Assembly (NCBI RefSeq): GCF_014648675.1
Contig: NZ_BMRO01000024.1
Span: 1 to 33,313, forward strand
DNA: 33,313 nucleotides
Direction of reading: 5' to 3'
From: Actinomadura livida
GTDB lineage: Bacteria; Actinomycetota; Actinomycetes; Streptosporangiales; Streptosporangiaceae
Part shown: positions 22,523-30,182 of the stretch, piece by piece
How the letters are laid out: each line of letters starts with the position of its first letter
Numbering within the stretch: the stretch's first letter is position 1
The notes under the pieces: model-generated
The model's database searches: none
Seen by the model: only the letters and a program-made list of their open reading frames with translations
What the model was told of the DNA's origin: nothing
Translations under genes and position numbers: made by a program

Positions 22523-22993
22523 CTAGGGCGCCTCGCCGGCGCGCCGGGCGGCACGGTCCCGCGCGTTCTCATGGGCCTCGCGCAGCAGGGCGACCACGGT
22601 CGGCCCGGTCCTCTCGCCCGGGACGACGACGGCGATCCAGCCGAGCGCCCCGTAGACGGGGTGCGGGAGGATCACGTCGGCGGCGCCGAAGTCCCGCGGC
22701 GCCGGTTCGCGGCCCGGCTCCGCACCGGTGAGCTCGGTGTACCGGGCGCGGCCGACGTGGACGTTGACCCGCCACCGTCCCGCCGGGCCGAGGCCGGACA
22801 GGGCGTCGCCGGGGTAGTCCTTGGTCACGATGGTGGCGTAGGGCTGCGCCCGGACCGGGACCGTGCCGTCGGGGGCGTAGTAGAAGAAGTGATCCCCCCA
22901 CGCGATCTCGGGGCCTCCATCGCCTTCCGTGGGCGCGAGTTCGTGGACGCCGACGAACGCACGGATCGTCTCCAGCAGTTCCTCCATACTCAT
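22523..22993 (-). CDS. DUF6194-like protein of unknown function
   Basis: This 156-aa soluble protein has no signal peptide. ELLETIRAFVGVHELAPTEGDGGPEIAWGDHFFYYAPDG and QPYATIVTKDYPGDALSGLG, followed by WRVNVHVGRARYTELTG and a C-terminal DVILPHPVYGALGWIAVVVPG, match the actinobacterial family I know as DUF6194, with MmcQ/YjbR-like features (a Trp/Tyr-rich beta sheet and Pro/His loop). No catalytic role is established. ATG 22993 was chosen; ATG 22987 is two codons in. It is divergent from a MerR-type regulator across only 40 bp that contain a direct repeat, so it is the likely target of that regulator. Confidence 0.78.
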   Translation of the reverse strand: MSMEELLETIRAFVGVHELAPTEGDGGPEIAWGDHFFYYAPDGTVPVRAQPYATIVTKDYPGDALSGLGPAGRWRVNVHVGRARYTELTGAEPGREPAPRDFGAADVILPHPVYGALGWIAVVVPGERTGPTVVALLREAHENARDRAARRAGEAP

Positions 22994-22995
22994 GC

Positions 22996-23027
22996 TTGAA
23001 GTGTGAGGTTGAAGTGCTGACGGAGGG
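22996..23027. promoter_or_regulatory. TTGAAGTG direct repeats between the DUF6194-like and MerR genes
   Basis: TTGAAGTG occurs at 22996-23003 and 23009-23016, 13 bp apart, in a 40-bp divergent gap. GGAGGG (23022-23027) is the SD for the GTG start at 23034, six bases on. The repeats are a candidate site for the two-domain MerR protein. Confidence 0.55.
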
Positions 23028-23033
23028 TTTGCG

Positions 23034-23765
23034 GTGGGCGAAGGGCTCGGCACGGCCGCGCTTTCGGCGGCCTCGGGGTACTCCGCGCAGCAGATCCGCG
23101 ACCTTGAGGCACTGGGCGTCATCCCGCGGGCGCCCCGGGCGGCGAACGGGTACCGGCGGTTCTCCCGGCGCCACGTGCGGGACCTGCGCGCGTACCGCGA
23201 ACTCGCCACCGCCGTGGGGCCGGTCCGCGCCCGCCACGCCATGCGCGAGATCCGCGCGCTGCCGCCCGGCGAGGCGGCCGCCCTGGTGAGCTCGTTCCAC
23301 ATCGCCCTGAACCGCGAGCGGGACGACGCGCTCGCCGCGCGGGAGGCGCTGGAGATGATCCGCGCGGAGGCGGCGGCCGACGCGGCACCGGCCGCCGGGG
23401 ACTCGATGACGATCACCGAGCTGGCCGAGGCCCTCGGCGTCCGCGCCTCGGCGCTCCGGTTCTGGGAGAAGGCGGGCCTCGTCCGGCCGGAGCGGGTGGC
23501 GGCCCGGGCCGGCTCCGCCCGCCGCTACCCGCTCCCGGCGATCCGCGAAGCCCGGATCACCGCGGTGCTGAGGGCGGCGGGCTACCGCGTCCCCGACGTC
23601 CAGCGGACGATGGCCGCCGTCCGCCGCGTGCACGACCTGGACGACCCGCTCCGCACCCTGGACGCCCGCGTAGAAGCGATCACCCACCGCACACGAGCCC
23701 TGTTGAGGGCCGGCACCGACCTGGCCGAGATCATCACCGACTCCGCAACCGGTGGCATCGACTGA
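23034..23765 (+). CDS. MerR-family regulator with two MerR-type DNA-binding domains
   Basis: This 243-aa protein carries two MerR winged helices in one chain. The first (residues about 10-60) reads YSAQQIRDLEALGVIPRAPR then NGYRRFSRRHVRDLRAYREL; the second (about 125-185) reads MTITELAEALGVRASALRFWEKAGLVRPER then ARRYPLPAIREARI. The region between (about 60-120) is helical and Ala/Glu-rich. The C-terminus is a short helical tail with no cysteine or ligand domain visible. A single chain could place two DNA-binding heads as a MerR dimer does. The GTG 23034 start has a good SD. It is divergent from the DUF6194-like gene. Confidence 0.87.
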   Translation: MGEGLGTAALSAASGYSAQQIRDLEALGVIPRAPRAANGYRRFSRRHVRDLRAYRELATAVGPVRARHAMREIRALPPGEAAALVSSFHIALNRERDDALAAREALEMIRAEAAADAAPAAGDSMTITELAEALGVRASALRFWEKAGLVRPERVAARAGSARRYPLPAIREARITAVLRAAGYRVPDVQRTMAAVRRVHDLDDPLRTLDARVEAITHRTRALLRAGTDLAEIITDSATGGID

Positions 23766-23873
23766 AGGCGGTCCGACCGTCGACCTTGGTCGGTCGGGAT
23801 TCGTCCTCGGGCTCTCGTGGGTGCGGTCGCGGAAACGCGACACTTCACTTGGAGAGCGAGGAGGAGCGCGGAA

Positions 23874-24593
23874 GTGAGCAAGTCATCCGAGGAGCACGAC
23901 CGGCCCGCGGTGCTGCGGGAGCCCGCCTGGAGTACGGCGGCCGTGTACGTCGTCGCCGCGTTGCTGGGGGCGGCCGCCGGCTGGCTCCTCGGTCTCCTGG
24001 CGGAGTGGCTGGTGTCGCTGCCCTACGCGCCGATGAAGGGTCCCGCCCGGCTGGTCGACATGATCCCCGGCGTGGTGCTGCCCGTCCTGGGTGCCCTGGC
24101 GGGGCTCGTGGTGGGACTCATCGCCCAGTACGAGCAGCTGGTGATCCGCCTGTACAAGGACCATGTCGTGCTCACCCGCAAGGGGCACGAGCAGCGGCTC
24201 TCCCGCGAGGACATCGCCATCATCTGCCGGAACGGCGGCAAGCTGGTCGTGCTCGGCACCGACGGCGGCGAACTCGCCCGCGTCGAGAGCGGGCTGGACT
24301 TCGGCCGAGTCGCCGCGACGGTCGCCGAGCACGGCTACCGGTGGGCGGACGCCGATCCGTACGAGCACGAGTTCCGCCTCTGGGTCCCCGACCTTCCCGG
24401 CCTGTCCGATGGGGCGAACGCCCTCCTCAAGGCCCGCCAGAACTCACTGGAAGACGACAACGAGGACGACGCGCGGCTGCTCCGCGAGGAACTGGCGCAC
24501 CTCGGCGTCGTGGTGAAGGAGGAGAAGCGCCGCCAGTACGTCCGAACCCTGGGACAGGTGCCGGTGAGGAAGGACGAGAGACCCGAGCAATAG
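23874..24593 (+). CDS. YqeB-like membrane protein
   Basis: This 239-aa protein has two N-terminal membrane helices: AAVYVVAALLGAAAGWLLGLLAEWLV (about 21-47) and MIPGVVLPVLGALAGLVVGLI (about 63-83). A soluble PH-like domain follows, with VIRLYKDHVVLTRKGHEQRLSREDIAIICRNGGKLVVLGTDGGELAR. The acidic/charged tail runs QNSLEDDNEDDARLLREELAHLGVVVKEEKRR. The arrangement matches the family named YqeB in actinobacteria; its biochemical role is unknown. GTG 23874 is preferred because GAGGAG lies seven bases upstream; the frame is open to 23817. It converges with the ATPase gene across eight bases. Confidence 0.75.
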   Translation: MSKSSEEHDRPAVLREPAWSTAAVYVVAALLGAAAGWLLGLLAEWLVSLPYAPMKGPARLVDMIPGVVLPVLGALAGLVVGLIAQYEQLVIRLYKDHVVLTRKGHEQRLSREDIAIICRNGGKLVVLGTDGGELARVESGLDFGRVAATVAEHGYRWADADPYEHEFRLWVPDLPGLSDGANALLKARQNSLEDDNEDDARLLREELAHLGVVVKEEKRRQYVRTLGQVPVRKDERPEQ

Positions 24594-24601
24594 GCCACGC
24601 G

Positions 24602-25018
24602 TCAGGCCGGGAAGGTGGCGCGAACGGTGCGGGCCTCCGGCGTGCCGGTCCAGGACCAGGTGGCTGCGAGGGCGTCCACCGTGAGGAGTCCACGACCGCC
24701 CTCCGCGAGCTCGGCCAGGTTGCGGAGGCGGGGCTCCCCCGGCCCGCCCTGGTCGGTGACGTAGACGATGACGCCTGCCACGTCCATGCTGATGTCCACG
24801 GTGAACCGGCCGCCGGGGCGACCCGAGGCGGTGTGCCGGATCGCGTTGACGGCCAACTCGTCCAGGACGAGGAGGACGTCGTCCAGCGCCGGGAAGTCGG
24901 CCAGCAGGTGAGCGGCGAACGCCCGGACGAACCGGGCCTGTTCCGGCCTTCCCCGGAACTCGCGCCGCCAGTACATCGGCGCCTCCGGCTTTGCGGGGGC
25001 GGAAACGGCGAGGAGCAT
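24602..25018 (-). CDS. RsbW-like ATP-binding protein (HATPase_c_2)
   Basis: This 138-aa protein is a GHKL-type single domain. The N box is VLDELAVNAIRHTASG (about 50-65), the G1 box is VYVTDQGGPGEP, and the G2 box is EGGRGLLTVDALA near 107. Such proteins include anti-sigma kinases and the AbaA/WhiJ-associated ATPases that neighbour XRE-DUF397 genes in actinomycetes. No anti-anti-sigma or sigma gene is beside it. It is divergent from the XRE gene over 261 bp with three palindromes. A role in developmental or stress regulation is inferred from family and context. Confidence 0.85.
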   Translation of the reverse strand: MLLAVSAPAKPEAPMYWRREFRGRPEQARFVRAFAAHLLADFPALDDVLLVLDELAVNAIRHTASGRPGGRFTVDISMDVAGVIVYVTDQGGPGEPRLRNLAELAEGGRGLLTVDALAATWSWTGTPEARTVRATFPA

Positions 25019-25150
25019 TGATCACCTCTCGGGGACGACGTGTTCTTCGGCCGTTCCATCTTCAGTAACCGAGCGACCACAGGACGGAAAAGCAGCAGCA
25101 CAGCGGCCCGCCTGAGGCTTCGGCACGCCTTCAGGGCGAACGCGCACGCC

Positions 25151-25217
25151 CGTTTACGTAAACGAACGGAACGTTCGAGCGGAAGACCTTCGATGACACG
25201 CTCGGCGATCACGTGAT
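25151..25217. promoter_or_regulatory. Palindrome cluster between the ATPase and XRE genes
   Basis: CGTTTACGTAAACG (25151-25164) is a perfect 14-bp palindrome. CGAACG-GAA-CGTTCG (25163-25177) overlaps it by two bases. ATCACGTGAT (25208-25217) is a third. They are candidate operators for the XRE regulator in a 261-bp divergent gap that has no other gene. Confidence 0.6.
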
Positions 25218-25279
25218 AACACAGAGTCGACAATGCTGATCCCCCGGTCAGCGCCCCCGCCTGAGCACGGAGGTCTCCG

Positions 25280-26155
25280 GTGAGCAGCCCGTTCGTCCGC
25301 CGGCGCCGCCTCGCCGCCGAACTGCGCACCCTCCGCGAGCAGAACGGAATCACGGCCGACGAACTGGCCCGCCGCATCTACCGCTCCCGCATGACGGTGT
25401 CCAAGCTGGAGAACGCCCGCTGCCGCCCCGACATCCGCGACATCGTGAAGATCCTGAAGGTCCTCGGCGTCACCGGCGAGAGGTTCGACGCCATCTTCAA
25501 GATCGCCTGCGACGCCGCCGACCGCGGCTGGTGGGACGCCTACGGCGACGCCATGGGCGCCCGCCAGCGCATGTACGCCGACCTCGAATCCGGCGCCGCG
25601 ACCATCCGCGAGTACCACCAACTCGCTCTGCCTGGCCTCCTCCAGTCGGTCGAGTACCACTGGGCACTCATCGAACTGGACCGCCTCGAAGGCTCCGAGA
25701 TGAACTACGTGCCCGAGAAAAGCGTAGAAGCGCGGCAATGTAGGCAACAGAACCTCTTCCGACGTAATGGCCCTTCACTTGAGGTCATCATCGACGAGTT
25801 CCTCCTGAAGAGGCTTGCGGTCTCCCCGCTTGTCATGGCTGCTCAGCTCAAACACATGGTGCAGTTGGTAACCCGCGAACCACGCTTCACGATTCTTGTC
25901 CTGCCGCTGGACGCCCGCCTACCACCGGGCCGACTGCCTGCCTCTGCATACACCATTTACGAGTTTCCCGACCCTGACGACCCTCGGCTCGTCGTCGCGG
26001 AGACCAGCAATCGCCTGGTTCACACCACTCCGGATGAGGTGAAAGGGTATGACCGTCTACATGACCGTCTCCGGCAGGCCGCACTGCCCTCCTTGGAGAG
26101 TCTCTCTCTTCTGACGGACACGGCCGACCGGCTGAGTGAACAGGCAGGCCCGTAA
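25280..26155 (+). CDS. XRE-family regulator with DUF5753-type C-terminal domain (WhiJ-like)
   Basis: This 291-aa protein begins with a Cro/C1-type helix-turn-helix: LAAELRTLREQNGITADELARRIYRSRMTVSKLENARCRPDIRDIVKILKVLGV (about 11-64). The rest fits DUF5753, with LESGAATIREYHQLALPGLLQSVEYHWALI, RQQNLFRRNGPSLEVIIDEFLLKRLAVSPLVMAAQL and a terminal RLVVAETSN. This architecture is characteristic of WhiJ-like actinobacterial regulators, which pair with small DUF397 proteins. GTG 25280 has GGAGG six bases upstream. Two DUF397 genes follow at once and an ATPase gene is divergent. Synonymous composition in the 3' half is visibly less GC-biased than in the neighbours. Confidence 0.92.
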   Translation: MSSPFVRRRRLAAELRTLREQNGITADELARRIYRSRMTVSKLENARCRPDIRDIVKILKVLGVTGERFDAIFKIACDAADRGWWDAYGDAMGARQRMYADLESGAATIREYHQLALPGLLQSVEYHWALIELDRLEGSEMNYVPEKSVEARQCRQQNLFRRNGPSLEVIIDEFLLKRLAVSPLVMAAQLKHMVQLVTREPRFTILVLPLDARLPPGRLPASAYTIYEFPDPDDPRLVVAETSNRLVHTTPDEVKGYDRLHDRLRQAALPSLESLSLLTDTADRLSEQAGP

Positions 26156-26156
26156 C

Positions 26157-26357
26157 ATGAAGCAGCAGTACAGCGGCTGGCGCAAGTCGAGCCGTAGTGT
26201 CCCGGACTCCAACTGTGTGGAGGTCGGCTGTTCCCTCCAGGGCACCATAGGCGTGCGCGACACCAAGCAAGGAGACACCGGTCCCGTCCTCGACTTCACC
26301 CCCCGCGAATGGGCCACCCTCATGCAAACCCTCCGCTCCAGCACCCCGCACACGTGA
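26157..26357 (+). CDS. DUF397 protein, first of two
   Basis: This 66-aa protein has the DUF397 pattern: YSGWRKSSRSVPDSNCVEVG, then GVRDTKQGDTGPVLDFTPREWATLMQTLR. It starts two bases after the XRE stop, so it is translationally linked to it. DUF397 partners are thought to bind and modulate the adjacent XRE protein (known for a few WhiJ-type pairs; inferred here). ATG 26157 was chosen; the frame is open to 26136. Confidence 0.9.
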   Translation: MKQQYSGWRKSSRSVPDSNCVEVGCSLQGTIGVRDTKQGDTGPVLDFTPREWATLMQTLRSSTPHT

Positions 26358-26545
26358 TGCACTACAGCAACTGGCGCAAGTCCCGGATCAGCGAAGCCAA
26401 CGGCGCCTGCCTTGAAGTCGCCGTTTCTGACCACGGGAACATCCGCGTACGGGACAGCAAGCAAGGCGACCCGGGTCCCGTCCTGGATTTCTCGCCTCGC
26501 GAGTGGTCTCAGCTCATGGAGGCCATTCGCTCTGCCGGGGACTGA
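26357..26545 (+). CDS. DUF397 protein, second of two
   Basis: This 62-aa protein is a paralogue of the preceding one, with YSNWRKSRISEANGACLEVA then VRDSKQGDPGPVLDFSPREWSQLMEAIR. Its ATG shares one base with the previous TGA, so it is in the same operon; a GTG at 26354 is also in frame. The two paralogues differ most between the conserved ends, which suggests separate partners or a recent duplication. Confidence 0.9.
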   Translation: MHYSNWRKSRISEANGACLEVAVSDHGNIRVRDSKQGDPGPVLDFSPREWSQLMEAIRSAGD

Positions 26546-26662
26546 CCCAGCAGCGCAGGCGAGCCCGTCGGCCACGCGCTCGGCTTCTGCTTGCGCAGGT
26601 GCCGAACCCAAGGTCGGCAAGGCCTGGCGCCGCCGCCTCAACCGCGGCTACGGCCATCAAGC

Positions 26663-26714
26663 CCACCATGCCTTGCCACCATGCCTTGCCACCATGCCTT
26701 GCCACCATGTGTTG
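26663..26714. repeat. Four tandem copies of a 13-bp repeat
   Basis: CCACCATGCCTTG is repeated three times exactly (26663-26701), followed by CCACCATGTGTTG (26702-26714) with two changes. There is no spacing between units, so this is a minisatellite and not a CRISPR array. Confidence 0.9.
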
Positions 26715-26747
26715 TCACGCTTGCGCTGGAACAAGCGCACCAGCCAC

Positions 26748-26774
26748 CACACTGCGGCGTACCGCCGCAGTGTG
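26748..26774. terminator. 12-bp perfect hairpin between convergent operons
   Basis: CACACTGCGGCG (26748-26759) pairs fully with CGCCGCAGTGTG (26763-26774) around a 3-nt loop. It can serve as a terminator for both the XRE-DUF397 operon and the HNH gene. Confidence 0.65.
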
Positions 26775-26929
26775 AGGGAGAGGGACAGCGGCGAAACTCG
26801 GCGAGGGGCCATCATGTGCCTCCAGAACCACATTGACCGCTGGTCCACCAGATCATCACCCGCCCAACCGACTGGGCTCCCATCGGGGCGGCTTGACGCC
26901 CATGGGGTTTATGGGGGCGTCTGTCCCGG

Positions 26930-28261
26930 TCAGGGGCCGGCTGCCTGGCGACGGCCGCGGGTCGGGTTGGGGCGGAGTCGACGGGGCCGGGACCGGACTC
27001 GATGGTTCGTTGCGGGATTCCACAGGTCGGGGTTCCAGAGGTCGGTGGCGGGCGCCGGCGCCGGCGTATCGCTCGGCGGCCGGATGCGGTAGGTGTAGCG
27101 TCCGTCGCCGTCCTTGGCGATGTGGACGTGCTCGGGGTTGGTGGCCTTGAAACGGTTGTGGAACCCGCAGGTGAGGGCCAGTTCGTCGATGTCGGTGCGG
27201 CCGTTGCCCAGGGCCCAGCCGTTGACGTGGTCGACTTCGCAGAGCGGACCGGGGACCTCACAGCCCTGGACCGCGCAGCTCGGGTTGAGGGCTTCCAGTA
27301 CCTGGCGTTGAGCCGGGGTGGCGAAGCGGACGCGGCGCCCGAGGTAGAGGGGGATGTGGCCGCGCCCCAGAAGAAGTGGCGCCACCCCGGCGTTCAGGGC
27401 GATCCGGCGGGCCTGCTCGGCGGGGATCGGGGTGCCGTCGGTGAGGCGGGCGGGCGCGGTGCCGCCGGTCAGGGTGTCCAGATCGCAGATGACGGTGACC
27501 TTGGTGGCCTTGTGGCCCCCGGCGAGCACGTTCGTCAGAGCTGCCGCCGTCCGCTCTGACAGGTCGCGCTGGTCCTCGGTCCCGGCCGGTTTGGCGAGGG
27601 GCGCAAGGGTCCCGTCCCAGACGGCGGCGTCTTCGGCGTTCAACCAGCCCTTGATGTAGCGGCCACCGTCCAGTGAGCGGGTGGAATCGATCCAGGACAG
27701 CTCGTAGCCGCGCCGACTGTCGGGATCGGGCTTCTCCGTGCCGTCGCGTTCGGCGATCAGATCGGTGATCCGGCTGCCGAAGGCGGCGACCTTTCCAGCG
27801 GAGAAGCCCTGCCCGGCCAGGTCGAGGAGGATGTCCTGGGCGGTGGCGCAGTCGTCATCGTCCAGTCGCGTGACGGCGGAGGCGATGGTGGCGGCGTACC
27901 CGTAGGAGATGTCGCCGCGGGCGAGTCGCCTGGCGACCTCGCCGATTCGGTGACGTTGCCGGGCCAGGTTGATGCGCTCCTTGGCGCGGGCCTCGCGCAT
28001 GCCGAGGCGGGAACGCAGCCAACTGCGGACGGACGGGTACCCCCAGCGGCGCATCTCCCCCACCGCATCGACTCGGGCGATCAGCGTGGCGAGGGCGCTT
28101 TCGTGCAGGTCGTTGGCACGAGCCAGGGTTTCGGTGGCCCGCATGCATACGGCCGCAGAGTCGGGCGCATCACGTTGAGCGAGTTCGGCCGCGATCGTCG
28201 CCGCCGCGTCCACCAACTCACTGGTGGACATCGAGGCCACATCGATCTCTGTCGAACACAT
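26930..28261 (-). CDS. DUF222 HNH endonuclease-like protein (13E12 type)
   Basis: This 443-aa protein has an N-terminal DUF222 region (LVDAAATIAAELAQRDAP, AMATLIARVDAVGEMRRWGYPSVRSWLRSRLGM-like sequence). The C-terminal HNH motif is SCAVQGCEVPGPLCEVDHVNGWALGNG, then LALTCGFHNRFK. Cysteines, the DH pair and the final HN fit metal-binding HNH nucleases. The family (REP13E12-like in mycobacteria) is abundant and mobile-looking in actinobacteria, with unproven function. The protein ends with a Trp/Asn-Pro repeat (DLWNPDLWNP) and a basic tail. TATCAT six bases before ATG 28261 suggests a leaderless start. Confidence 0.9.
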   Translation of the reverse strand: MCSTEIDVASMSTSELVDAAATIAAELAQRDAPDSAAVCMRATETLARANDLHESALATLIARVDAVGEMRRWGYPSVRSWLRSRLGMREARAKERINLARQRHRIGEVARRLARGDISYGYAATIASAVTRLDDDDCATAQDILLDLAGQGFSAGKVAAFGSRITDLIAERDGTEKPDPDSRRGYELSWIDSTRSLDGGRYIKGWLNAEDAAVWDGTLAPLAKPAGTEDQRDLSERTAAALTNVLAGGHKATKVTVICDLDTLTGGTAPARLTDGTPIPAEQARRIALNAGVAPLLLGRGHIPLYLGRRVRFATPAQRQVLEALNPSCAVQGCEVPGPLCEVDHVNGWALGNGRTDIDELALTCGFHNRFKATNPEHVHIAKDGDGRYTYRIRPPSDTPAPAPATDLWNPDLWNPATNHRVRSRPRRLRPNPTRGRRQAAGP

Positions 28262-28273
28262 GAATCAATGATA
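28262..28273 (-). promoter_or_regulatory. HNH gene -10 element, putative leaderless start
   Basis: On the minus strand TATCAT (28273-28268) precedes the ATG at 28261 by six bases. No SD is present. It is the third gene in the window with this arrangement. Confidence 0.4.
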
Positions 28274-28806
28274 TCGAACATCGCTTCCGACCATCGCCCA
28301 CTTCAAGGTGAAAATATTAAGACCTTAAAGATAGTCTGAGCAACAGAATACCGAGCAGAATTCAACTCCTCCTTGAATCTCTCACGAGTCCACGGGCCCA
28401 CGGTCGAAACACACTCCGCCACTTCGATCCAGAGGCATCCTTCTCGACCGACGAACTCGACCGACTGGACCGGCCACCGCCCACTGGCAGAAGATCTACA
28501 TAAAGTGACCACAATCCACCAACTGGTCCGAGCGAAACAAAGGCAGCCTCAAGCCAGAACCCCGGACAAACCGCCACGTAGCCACCTACCACCAACCGGC
28601 GAGCCCAGCCGAAGTGACGTCAACCGACAGCAACCCGCACCATTGCGCACCCAACTTGCCAGGGGCCACCTCAGCCAGGCACCCACCGCAACCACACCAT
28701 TCCGATAAAAGATCGCCGCAACCCCAAAGGGCCACAGAACCACTGCTGGCACCGCGCCGAAATCCCGAATCTCGGGAGTGTCCAGAATCTGGGAGCGAGG
28801 CGGCTC
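28262..28806. other. AT-richer gene-poor region upstream of the HNH gene
   Basis: Short frames exist here on both strands, but none has an SD, a recognisable domain or actinobacterial codon bias, and several end in low-complexity sequence. CTTCAAGGT (28301-28309) and ACCTTAAAG (28322-28330) form a 9-bp dyad with one mismatch. The composition differs visibly from the neighbours, which suggests a remnant of a transferred element. Confidence 0.5.
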
Positions 28807-29049
28807 TCACTTCAGGGCCGGGCCGGGCTGGCGAGCATCAGGCACACAGGCCGGCGAGACCAGGGCGACAGAGACGACCCCAGCCACACCTGGTTCCTCC
28901 GCCTGGTTCCGCGCTGCATCCTGCGCGGGCGGGGTGTGCAGGTCGGCGGAGGCGGGGCCGGCCATCGCCAGGCCCGCCGCGGCGGCGGCAGCTCCGGCCG
29001 GTGCGAGCATCCGCTGCCTTGTCAGGGCCGTCGGCTTCTTTCCATTCAT
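28807..29049 (-). CDS. Small putative secreted protein
   Basis: This 80-aa protein begins with a typical secretion signal: a basic start (MNGKKPTALTRQRM), an Ala-rich core (LAPAGAAAAAAGLAMA) and a GPASA cleavage site near residue 35. The mature part is only about 45 residues and has no recognised domain or cysteine pair; one Cys is present near residue 68. ATG 29049 is favoured by GGAAAGGAAG seven bases upstream; the frame is open to 29118. The short mature part could mean a truncated or frameshifted former gene. Function unknown. Confidence 0.5.
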   Translation of the reverse strand: MNGKKPTALTRQRMLAPAGAAAAAAGLAMAGPASADLHTPPAQDAARNQAEEPGVAGVVSVALVSPACVPDARQPGPALK

Positions 29050-29302
29050 ACCGGTGCTTCCTTTCCCGCTGAGGTGGAGCATCGGCTGCTCCATCCACTG
29101 ACACGGCGAGTCAAGCATCGGCCCGCTTCGGGTTTACTTCTTGGCGGCTTCATGACCGTTCACCGGCCCGGAGCGCCGGGACGGGAAGCGCGATCTATGG
29201 CGGTAGGGCGGGGATTGCTGTGGGTGGTCTTGATCGATTCGGTTCGGGCGGGGATGTTCGAAGGGTGTGGGGTCTCGGTCCGGGTTCCGCGGCGGGAGTG
29301 TG

Positions 29303-30169
29303 ATGGGCGGGCGTCGGTGGTTCTGGGCGGTGGTCGCCGCCGGGGCGCTACTGCTCGTCTCGGGGTTCGTGGTGGCCGAGCCGGCGCGGGGCGACGCGAC
29401 CGTGCGGGTGATGACCTACAACGTGCGGGGGGTCAACGATCCGCCGCCACGGGACTGGCGCACCCGGCGGAAGCTGGTCGAGCGTCTCCTCGGCCGTCAT
29501 GATCCCGACCTGCTGGGCGTCCAGGAGGGGCGGTGGCACCAGATCCGCGACCTCGCCCGAATGCTGCCGGACCACCGGTGGATCGGGCTCGGCACCCAGG
29601 GCGGCACCAAGGACCAGATCCTGGCGATCTTCTACGGCAAGCGGTTCGAGGTGCTGGACTTCGACCACTTCTGGCTGTCCGACACCCCCGACGCCATCGG
29701 TTCCGCGAGCTGGGGGAACCGGTACGTGCGGATGGTGACCTGGGCCAAGTTCCGCGATCGGCGCACCGGCGTGGTCTTCCACCACGTCAACACGCATCTG
29801 GACAACGGGTCGGCGGAGTCGAGGGTGAAGAGCGCCGAGCTGATCCTGCGCCGCGTCCGCGGGTTCCAGGCGGGCGTCCCGGTGGTGCTGACCGGGGACT
29901 TCAACTCCGCCGCCGGGACGTCGCCCGAGTACACCGTCCTCACCGGAGCGGACGCGTTCCACGACACATGGACGACGGCCCGGAAACGCGGCACCGAGTA
30001 CGGCACCCTCGGACGGTGGCGTCCACCGAAACGGGGCGGCCGGCGGCTGGACTGGATCCTGGCGCGGGGGCAGGTGCGGACGTCGTGGGCCGAGATCGAC
30101 CCGTACCGGGGCGGCGGGCTCTACCCCTCCGACCACCTCCCCGTCGTCGCGCATCTCCGGATCGGCTGA
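29303..30169 (+). CDS. Secreted endonuclease/exonuclease/phosphatase-family hydrolase
   Basis: This 288-aa DNase I-fold metallo-phosphodiesterase has an N-terminal hydrophobic segment (RRWFWAVVAAGALLLVSGFVVA, about 4-25), most likely an export signal. Catalytic-core motifs are RVMTYNVRG (Asn40), LLGVQEGRWHQI (Glu75), FHHVNTHLDNGS, VLTGDFNSAAGTSPEY and, at the end, YPSDHLPVVAHLRIG (His general base). The substrate class (DNA, sphingolipid or inositol phosphate) cannot be told from sequence. ATG 29303 has GGGAG six bases upstream. It converges with ccdA across 13 bp. Confidence 0.9.
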   Translation: MGGRRWFWAVVAAGALLLVSGFVVAEPARGDATVRVMTYNVRGVNDPPPRDWRTRRKLVERLLGRHDPDLLGVQEGRWHQIRDLARMLPDHRWIGLGTQGGTKDQILAIFYGKRFEVLDFDHFWLSDTPDAIGSASWGNRYVRMVTWAKFRDRRTGVVFHHVNTHLDNGSAESRVKSAELILRRVRGFQAGVPVVLTGDFNSAAGTSPEYTVLTGADAFHDTWTTARKRGTEYGTLGRWRPPKRGGRRLDWILARGQVRTSWAEIDPYRGGGLYPSDHLPVVAHLRIG

Positions 30170-30182
30170 GTCACGTGCCGTG

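Larger units (their letters stand above)
26546..26929. other. 384-bp intergenic region with a minisatellite and hairpins
   Basis: No convincing gene was seen. It contains the four-copy 13-bp repeat (26663-26714), a small TGCGCT/AGCGCA hairpin near 26723-26740 and a strong hairpin at 26748-26774. It lies between the convergent DUF397 and HNH genes. Confidence 0.6.

Noticed and set aside
26663..26714. CRISPR array
   Set aside because: The units are 13 bp and abut with no spacers, and no cas genes are near.
28373..28708. A 111-codon plus-strand frame
   Set aside because: No SD, no domain, and Pro/Thr/His-rich composition unlike the other genes; not supported as a gene.
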